DNA of 39,029 nt from an uncultured Tenacibaculum sp. GTDB taxonomy: Bacteria > Bacteroidota > Bacteroidia > Flavobacteriales > Flavobacteriaceae. Each line of letters begins with the position of its first letter. Positions within the stretch are counted from its first letter, which is position 1. Location of the stretch: the NCBI GenBank assembly GCA_947504185.1, contig CANNGJ010000027.1, forward strand, positions 1-39,029, written 5' to 3'. Both the position numbers and the translations under genes were made by a program. Shown here one piece after another: positions 34,556-39,029 of the stretch. The notes beneath the pieces were generated by a model. That model did not search any database. It was given only the letters and a program-made list of their open reading frames with translations, and was not told the DNA's origin.

Positions 34556-35404
34556 ATGAATTTTTTATCGATAGTTTGGGATTTAGATCCAGAGATTATT
34601 AAAATAGGTGGTTTTGGTATTCGTTGGTACAGCTTAATGTTTGTAGCTGCTTTTGTATTAGGATTACACTTAATGAAGAAGATTTATATAAATGATAAGA
34701 TTCCGGTTGAAAAGCTAGATCCATTATTTATGTATGTTTTTATATCGATGCTTATTGGTATGCGATTAGGAGATGTGTTCTTTTATAGTTGGGATTATTA
34801 TCAAAATCATTTATTAGAAATCTTTTTACCAATAAAAGAAAGTGCTAATGATTCTTTATTCGGAATTATTAAAGGATGGAAGTTTACAGGGTTTACAGGA
34901 TTTGCAAGTCACGGAGCTGCCATTGGTATTCCAATAGCTTTATATTTTTATGCTAGGAAGCATTTAAACAAGCCTTGGTTATTTATTTTAGATAGATTAG
35001 GTATTATGGTTGCTTTAGCAGGTTTTTTTATTCGTTTAGGAAATTTCTTTAATTCTGAAATTTACGGAAAGCCTACTGGTACTAGTTTTGGAGTAATTTT
35101 TAAAAGAGCAGGAGAGACTGTGCCATGTCATCCTACACAATTATACGAGGCATTTAGTTATTTAGGATTGTTTTTTGCCTTATGGTATTTTTATTGGAAA
35201 ACTGATAAAAAGAATCAATCAGGATTCTTATTTGGGTTATTTATGGTTGTTTTATGGTCGTTACGTTTCTTTATAGAGTTTTTAAAGCAGGCACAAGTGG
35301 AGGGAAGAGAAGATTGGGTATTTAACTCATTAAATACAGGACAAGTATTAAGTATTCCTTTAGTGTTAATCGGTTTATGGTTAATGTTTAGAAAAACGAA
35401 ATAG
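34556..35404 (+). CDS. lgt: Prolipoprotein diacylglyceryl transferase
   Basis: This 282-residue inner-membrane enzyme attaches diacylglycerol to the lipobox Cys of prolipoproteins, the first step for lipoproteins such as those at 7197 and 12269. Seven or so hydrophobic segments are present. Family features are GIRWYSLMFV, GMRLGDVFFYSWDYY, ASHGAAIG, the signature RLGNFFNSEIYGKPT and HPTQLYEAFSYLG, then LRFFIEFLK. It is 33 bp after yidD, probably the last gene of the cysS-yidD-lgt run. The cassette-like region begins just after its terminator. Confidence 0.95.
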   Translation: MNFLSIVWDLDPEIIKIGGFGIRWYSLMFVAAFVLGLHLMKKIYINDKIPVEKLDPLFMYVFISMLIGMRLGDVFFYSWDYYQNHLLEIFLPIKESANDSLFGIIKGWKFTGFTGFASHGAAIGIPIALYFYARKHLNKPWLFILDRLGIMVALAGFFIRLGNFFNSEIYGKPTGTSFGVIFKRAGETVPCHPTQLYEAFSYLGLFFALWYFYWKTDKKNQSGFLFGLFMVVLWSLRFFIEFLKQAQVEGREDWVFNSLNTGQVLSIPLVLIGLWLMFRKTK

Positions 35405-35425
35405 ATTCCGTTTTATATAAAGTAC

Positions 35426-35457
35426 AAAAAACTCCAATTGTTGGCTTGGAGTTTTTT
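35426..35457 (+). terminator. Intrinsic terminator after lgt
   Basis: ACTCCAA (35431-35437) pairs with TTGGAGT (35446-35452), with an A run before and five Ts after. It marks the end of the core gene block, 16 bp before the first attC-like element. Confidence 0.8.
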
Positions 35458-35472
35458 GTTCTTAAGGTGTTT

Positions 35473-35608
35473 CGCTAACGGTCTCGTATAACCGTCAGTT
35501 ACGGGTTAAATTAGCGATTATTTCCGGATTAAGCACAAGCCTTAGAAATTCCGAGTGGATTCGGACGAAGTCGAATCCGCCGTAATTGCGGTTATACATT
35601 GTTGTAAC
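35473..35608 (-). repeat. attC-like element R1 (after the SUKH gene)
   Basis: Outer R boxes are AAC (35477-35479) and GTTG (35601-35604). The inner L arms are GTATAACCGTCAGTTACGG (35486-35504) and CCGTAATTGCGGTTATAC (35580-35597). They pair with one bulged T and one G-T on the plus strand. The inner region holds its own hairpin, GGATTCG with CGAATCC. It is the last element, adjacent to lgt. Confidence 0.75.
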
Positions 35609-35614
35609 CAGTTT

Positions 35615-36195
35615 TTATTCAATTTCTGCTCTTAAATTTTCGATTTCGGTATCCCAAAAACTTGATTCAAGACAATAATTCGGATTCAACGTTTTAAATT
35701 CATTTCCTAATTCAGTCAGATGTTTTTCGGTAAACATTGATTCAAAAAATCCATCTTCTCCAAATTCGTTGTTTATTTTTTCAATGAAATCTCTGAAAAG
35801 AAGAAGAGAAGAAGCCAATTCCGAAATATTTTTGTTCATATTTTCCATAAACTCAAATCCTTGTTCGTGGTCAAGTAGAACTAATTTGTCATTATCAGAT
35901 GAATCAATGCAAATTGGGTTTCCACTATTGTCAGAGCCGAAAATCCAATAATCTTTGGCTTTTTCATCCAAATCGTCATATTCATAATAGCTTTGCTTTG
36001 GATTGTGTTGAATTCCCAATCATAACTTCTTAATCCAAATCCTAAAAAAGGCGCTGCATCTTCTGGAAATCCGATTTTTAAAAATTCCTTTGTTTTTTCG
36101 TTTAGATTTGATTTTTCTACTTGGTCAATCGGAAATTTAACCCATCTTTCAGAGTCATTAGTCATCCATAATTTTTTAAATTCAGTTGGATTCAT
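35615..36195 (-). pseudogene. SUKH-like (SMI1/KNR4 superfamily) gene broken by a 5-bp duplication
   Basis: Two overlapping reading frames (35881-36195 and 35615-36019) each encode half of one protein. The joint is a tandem CTTTG at 35991-35995 and 35996-36000. Removing one copy joins the frames as EFNTIQSYYEYDDLDEKA and gives a 191-residue protein (581 minus 5 = 576 nt). PEDAAPFLGFGLRSY then YWIFGSDNSGNPICID and LVLLDHEQGFEFM are SUKH-like, a superfamily rich in immunity proteins to contact-dependent toxins. The ATG is 8 bp from element R2 and the stop 7 bp from R1, so it has no promoter of its own. A sequencing error is not excluded. Confidence 0.78.
35991..36000. repeat. 5-bp tandem duplication CTTTG x2
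   Basis: Two adjacent CTTTG units (CAAAG on the coding strand). Loss of one unit restores the SUKH-like reading frame exactly, so this is the probable inactivating change. Slippage could revert it. Confidence 0.8.
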
Positions 36196-36202
36196 TTCGT
36201 TT

Positions 36203-36334
36203 GGTCAACGGACTTGTATAAGATTAGTTGCGTGTTTCAAGCACTAAATTTAGCAAATAAATCTCAGATAGGAAGTCCGAGAGGACTTTCGTAAGTTAGC
36301 TAAAATCAGCAATTAATTTTATACGGTGTTGGCA
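36203..36334 (-). repeat. attC-like element R2 (after the hydrolase gene)
   Basis: R boxes are AAC (36207-36209) and GTTGG (36328-36332). L arms are GTATAAGATTAGTTGC (36216-36231) and GCAATTAATTTTATAC (36309-36324). On the plus strand all 16 positions pair, two of them as G-T. An inner hairpin is GAAGTCC with GGACTTTC. The spacers between R and L differ in length on the two sides. Confidence 0.78.
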
Positions 36335-36343
36335 AATCGTTTT

Positions 36344-37381
36344 TTAATTCATTTCGCACCATTTCAAAAATTCTTCAAGAACTTCATTCCATTTTTCTAC
36401 ATACTCTTGGTTTTCAGATTGTGGTATTATAGAAAACGAATGGTCTAATTTAGGATATACTTTAAATGTCAAATTAGTTTTTTTATTCCTAATGAATTCA
36501 ATTGGTATTAAATATGCTGACTCTATTGGAACAGCTTTGTCTTTTGCTCCGTGTGCAACATATATTGGAATATTAATTTTTAATAAATTATCAATTGAAG
36601 GTTCTACAGATGAACTCCATTTACTATAAGAATGTCCTAACCATTTTTTTGTTAAACTATTAGGATGTTTATATATGTCTTTTATTTCATTAAAAACCTT
36701 TTCAGTTTCTATGATTGATTCTTCCTCTGTCATTTCCCCTCTTTGGACATGTTTTCTAATATCAAGTATAAAATCGTAGTATTGAGCATTCCCTCCACCT
36801 GAAAAATAGCCAATATTTGAAATTTTATTATTGATTGTTCCAAGTTTGGCAACAACTTCAGTGCCTTCTGAATGACCAAAAAGAATAATTTTAGTTTGCT
36901 TTTTTAAAATATTATTTGAAAGGTAATTTACGACTTCATTAGCTTGCCACACTCTATAATTTAAGTTGTCATTTTCATAAAATGATTTTGGAACTTTAAA
37001 ATCATTTCTAAATATTTCAAAAGGAATATTTTTTTTAGAAATAGCAACTAATAAATAGTCTTTAGGAAATGTTTTTAAATCAAAAGGTAAAGTTTTGCTA
37101 ACTTCGAGATACTTTTTAATTTTTGGTTCTTCATTTTTTGAAGTTTTAATTGTATCTATATGTTTAATTAATTTATAAAAAGGTTCACTTCCAGAACCTT
37201 GAATGTATAAAAGAACACCTTTTTTTAACGGGGAATCTCCATTTGAGTATGTGTGAAAGTTTATTGTATCATTATTTTTTACTATTGAATAATGTTCAAA
37301 TTTATTTTCAAAATATTTTTTTTGACCAAAACTTTGACAAGTGAAAAGTAAAGAGATTATTGCTGAAAGAATTAATTTCAT
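36344..37381 (-). CDS. Secreted alpha/beta hydrolase (cassette gene)
   Basis: This 345-residue protein has a signal peptide (1-19, ending SFG-Q). The fold shows LLYIQGSGSEPFYKLI (oxyanion loop), the nucleophile elbow FGHSEGTEVV (serine about 170), an acid in HGAKDKAVP and the histidine in LDHSFSI. This is a dienelactone/acyl-peptidase-like arrangement with an inserted helical lid (about 195-245). The substrate is unknown. The stop is 10 bp from element R2; the ATG is 55 bp from element R3. It is the middle cassette of the array, and its function, perhaps detoxification, is a guess. Confidence 0.82.
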   Translation of the reverse strand: MKLILSAIISLLFTCQSFGQKKYFENKFEHYSIVKNNDTINFHTYSNGDSPLKKGVLLYIQGSGSEPFYKLIKHIDTIKTSKNEEPKIKKYLEVSKTLPFDLKTFPKDYLLVAISKKNIPFEIFRNDFKVPKSFYENDNLNYRVWQANEVVNYLSNNILKKQTKIILFGHSEGTEVVAKLGTINNKISNIGYFSGGGNAQYYDFILDIRKHVQRGEMTEEESIIETEKVFNEIKDIYKHPNSLTKKWLGHSYSKWSSSVEPSIDNLLKINIPIYVAHGAKDKAVPIESAYLIPIEFIRNKKTNLTFKVYPKLDHSFSIIPQSENQEYVEKWNEVLEEFLKWCEMN

Positions 37382-37436
37382 AGATTTTACGTTTCCTATA
37401 AAGACTGATTAAATTTTCGAGTGTTGCATTAAATGT

Positions 37437-37577
37437 TTGTTAACGTGGTTGTGTATGGTTAGTTGCGTGGTTAACCAACTAATTAAGCAAAAATGGAACG
37501 AACCAGAGGAAATTTCAAAGGGATTTTCCAAATAAGCACTTGCCCAAGCAATTAATTATACACGGTGTTGTAGCACG
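37437..37577 (-). repeat. attC-like element R3 (after the sigma/membrane pair)
   Basis: R boxes are AAC (37442-37444) and GTTG (37567-37570). L arms are GTGTATGGTTAGTTGC (37451-37466) and GCAATTAATTATACAC (37548-37563). All 16 positions pair on the plus strand, three as G-T. The right end GTTGTAGCAC is the exact reverse complement of the left end of element R4. The last codons of the gene at 37556 lie inside this element. Confidence 0.8.
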
Positions 37578-38254
37578 TTTTCATTTTCAAAAGCTTCAAT
37601 CTCCTTTAAATAGGTAAGTGCATTATTCAATGAAAAGTTTAATGATTGGTCAGATAAATAAGACTCTCTATTTAATCGGTTCCAAAATTTAGACGTCTCT
37701 GTATCAGTATTATATTTGTTTAATATCCAAATAGATAACGGAAACCAAATAATTGAAAAACTGATATGAATGATTACTACAATTGCAGCCTTTTCCCATA
37801 TGTAGGGAATCAACAATGTTAAATCCCATTTAAAAACCAAGATAATTAAAGACCAAAAAAACAGGTTGCTAAAAATGAAAATAAATCTGTTATGTTTTAC
37901 TTTTTCTATTTTTAGTTTTCCTATCAATTTTTGTAGTTCAATAATAGGTCTTGAGTTGTTAATTTTATAGATACTGCTCAGCTGTTGAATATTTTTGAAT
38001 AAAACGATATAAGTTAATATGAGTATTAATATTCCTATATATCTTGTGGAAGCATTTTGAAAATTAGAAACTAAAACTGACCAAGTATATATATTTATGA
38101 TCAGATTCAATAGTATAAAAAGAATACTATTTAACACGTTCTTTTTTATTAAAGAATCAATTTTATTGTGTCTTGATTCTTTAAATAGTTTTGTCACTAA
38201 ATTGATTTGGTTTTCTTGTTCTCCCCAGTTTTGTTGTAAATCTTGTATATTCAT
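37556..38254 (-). CDS. Four-helix membrane protein (cassette gene, sigma-factor partner)
   Basis: This 232-residue protein has a polar N terminus (MNIQDLQQNWGEQENQINLV) and four membrane helices (about 44-62, 70-90, 125-143, 150-173). A polar C-terminal tail follows. It starts 4 bp after the ECF sigma stop, so the two form one cassette operon. The topology fits a regulator that tethers the sigma factor at the membrane, but there is no recognisable anti-sigma domain. Its last seven codons, NVLQHRV, and the stop are supplied by attC-like element R3 (37556-37577), so the reading frame runs into the site. Confidence 0.72.
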   Translation of the reverse strand: MNIQDLQQNWGEQENQINLVTKLFKESRHNKIDSLIKKNVLNSILFILLNLIINIYTWSVLVSNFQNASTRYIGILILILTYIVLFKNIQQLSSIYKINNSRPIIELQKLIGKLKIEKVKHNRFIFIFSNLFFWSLIILVFKWDLTLLIPYIWEKAAIVVIIHISFSIIWFPLSIWILNKYNTDTETSKFWNRLNRESYLSDQSLNFSLNNALTYLKEIEAFENENVLQHRV

Positions 38255-38258
38255 TTTA

Positions 38259-38756
38259 TTAATTTTTTATATTAAATTCTTTTTTTAGGTGTTTTTTTAT
38301 TCTTGATATTTTAGTAGAAACATTAGTTTTTGAAATTCCTAATACAGAAGCGATTTCTTCATAACTGTATTGGTCTAAATACATTAAAACCAAAGCTTTG
38401 TTTAAAACATTCAGTTTTGATATGAAATAATATAATTGCTTTACGCTTTCTGATGAATCTATATCGTCACTACTGTAAGCAAAAACAGGTTCTTCTTTTA
38501 TGGGTTGAATAAAATTTTCTTTTCGAGATGTTTTTCTGTAAGATGTAATAGCTACGTTTAAAGCTATCCTATACATCCAAGTAGATATTTTATAATCGTC
38601 ATTATAGTTTTTCCAAGATTTCCATAATTGAATGGTAATTTCTTGAATTAGGTCATTTCTATCCTCAATGTTTTGACAGTAGGAATTGACAATCTTCAGG
38701 ATTATTCCTTGATTATCTTTTAGAATTTTTAAAAAGTTTTCTTCATTCAATTTCAT
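38259..38756 (-). CDS. ECF RNA polymerase sigma factor (cassette gene)
   Basis: I choose the ATG at 38756 (165 residues, MKLNEENFLKIL); a TTG two codons upstream at 38762 is also open. Region 2 includes EDRNDLIQEITIQLWKSWKN and WMYRIALNVAITSYRK. Region 4 is about 103-160, with LVLMYLDQYSYEEIASVLGI and the recognition helix SKTNVSTKISRIKKHL. It is ECF type with no region 3. It lies upstream of a four-helix membrane protein gene in the same cassette. A putative promoter of GTGAC, 16 nt, CGAA form stands 25 bases upstream. Confidence 0.88.
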   Translation of the reverse strand: MKLNEENFLKILKDNQGIILKIVNSYCQNIEDRNDLIQEITIQLWKSWKNYNDDYKISTWMYRIALNVAITSYRKTSRKENFIQPIKEEPVFAYSSDDIDSSESVKQLYYFISKLNVLNKALVLMYLDQYSYEEIASVLGISKTNVSTKISRIKKHLKKEFNIKN

Positions 38757-38780
38757 TAACAAAAGATGTTTACCTTATTA

Positions 38781-38805
38781 TTCGTTTGGAAATAGAAAAA
38801 GTCAC
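38781..38805 (-). promoter_or_regulatory. Possible ECF-type promoter inside the cassette
   Basis: On the minus strand, GTGAC (38801-38805), exactly 16 nt, then CGAA (38781-38784). The spacing equals that at 30078-30103, though the sequences differ. No TAnnTTTG element is present in the 84-base leader. If correct, the cassette carries its own self-activating promoter. Confidence 0.4.
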
Positions 38806-38845
38806 ACTTAGGTTCTGAAATAATTTATTTGGAGTGAGATTTAAT

Positions 38846-38987
38846 GTGCTACAACGGTTTGTGTATGATTAGTTGCGGAAAAGGGCGTAAGTCATTTTCC
38901 GCTGTTGGCTAAGATAATTAATGCGTGCGATTTTCCGAAGTGAAAATCCGCAGCAATTAATTATACACGTTGTGCTTGTTGCACAAG
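38846..38987 (-). repeat. attC-like element R4 (belongs to a cassette beyond the right edge)
   Basis: R boxes are AAC (38853-38855) and GTTG (38969-38972). L arms are GTGTATGATTAGTTGC (38861-38876) and GCAATTAATTATACAC (38953-38968), fully paired on the plus strand with two G-T. Two inner hairpins are GCGGAAAA with TTTTCCGC and GATTTTC with GAAAATC. The right end has a small GTGC-TTGTT-GCAC hairpin. Confidence 0.78.
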
Positions 38988-39029
38988 TTTAGTTAAAGAT
39001 AAAAAATAGTTGTATTTTGATATATGCAA

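Larger units (their letters stand above)
35473..38987 (-). mobile_element. Integron-like gene-cassette array (no integrase seen)
   Basis: Four related compound inverted repeats (35473-35608, 36203-36334, 37437-37577, 38846-38987) alternate with three short gene units, all coding on the minus strand and nearly filling the space between repeats. Repeat bodies differ but their end blocks are conserved. The arrangement of one repeat after each gene, bottom-strand folding and cassette-specific outer ends fits gene cassettes with attC sites. The array is bounded on the left by lgt and runs off the right edge. No tyrosine recombinase gene lies in the window, so by current terminology this is a CALIN-like cluster, or the integrase lies further right. 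Confidence 0.7.

Noticed and set aside
35473..38987. Repeats R1-R4 as intrinsic terminators or MITEs
   Set aside because: They have no T tracts, are far larger than terminators, and their outer ends vary by neighbouring gene rather than being fixed transposon ends. No target-site duplications were evident. A MITE origin is not fully excluded.
35473..38987. CRISPR array
   Set aside because: Only four dissimilar long elements with gene-sized gaps; there are no short identical repeats or regular spacers.
38763..39029. Integrase gene or attI site at the right edge
   Set aside because: No reading frame of useful length remains after R4 in the window, and no tyrosine recombinase motifs are present anywhere. 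An attI site cannot be recognised without the integrase gene.

Overview
The window looks like chromosome from a marine-type Flavobacteriaceae (Bacteroidota), probably close to Tenacibaculum. This rests on the AT-rich sequence, Bacteroidota-style promoters (TTG, about 19 nt, TAnnTTTG), and family-typical genes: a bacillithiol enzyme, a BatA-domain protein, YqgE next to a class IV aminotransferase and a START-like protein, and an HmuY-type haem lipoprotein. The genus is inference; family level is firmer. No rRNA, CRISPR array, transposase or recombinase gene was found, and no gene-free stretch exceeds 300 bases.

Positions 1-2300 hold two tandem tRNA-Gly genes, two GNAT acetyltransferases, a secreted metallo-beta-lactamase-fold hydrolase and tRNA-Met. 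Positions 2380-4250 hold a START-like protein, a class IV aminotransferase and YqgE. Positions 4379-8640 hold a LytTR response regulator with its propeller-type sensor kinase, then an unassigned lipoprotein and a 71-residue protein whose upstream region carries two 15-bp direct repeats. Positions 8700-12950 form a probable haem-uptake locus: a DUF6607-type protein divergent from a TonB-dependent receptor, a DoxX-like membrane protein and an HmuY lipoprotein.

Positions 12954-35457 are mostly core genes: uvrA, a sigma factor followed by a 47-residue gene, an endonuclease III without its iron-sulphur cysteines, bcp, a sterol desaturase-like hydroxylase, an esterase, a dihydroorotase homologue lacking metal ligands with a BatA-domain protein upstream, a methyltransferase-bshC-rlmF operon, an unusual double-domain PLP protein, csaA, meaB, an ECF sigma operon, cysS, yidD and lgt.

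Positions 35473-38987 are the most interesting part. Four related compound inverted repeats of about 132-142 bp alternate with three compact gene units, all coding on the minus strand: a SUKH-like gene broken by a 5-bp duplication, a secreted alpha/beta hydrolase, and an ECF sigma factor with a membrane protein. The repeats have the architecture of integron attC sites (outer R box, asymmetric unpaired spacer, inner L box, variable hairpin end). Only the plus strand, the bottom strand relative to the genes, folds without mismatches in the 16-bp arms, through G-T pairs. One cassette's first 10 bases are the exact reverse complement of its own terminal site. I read this as a flavobacterial integron-like cassette array with no integrase in view (a CALIN-like cluster), continuing past the right edge.
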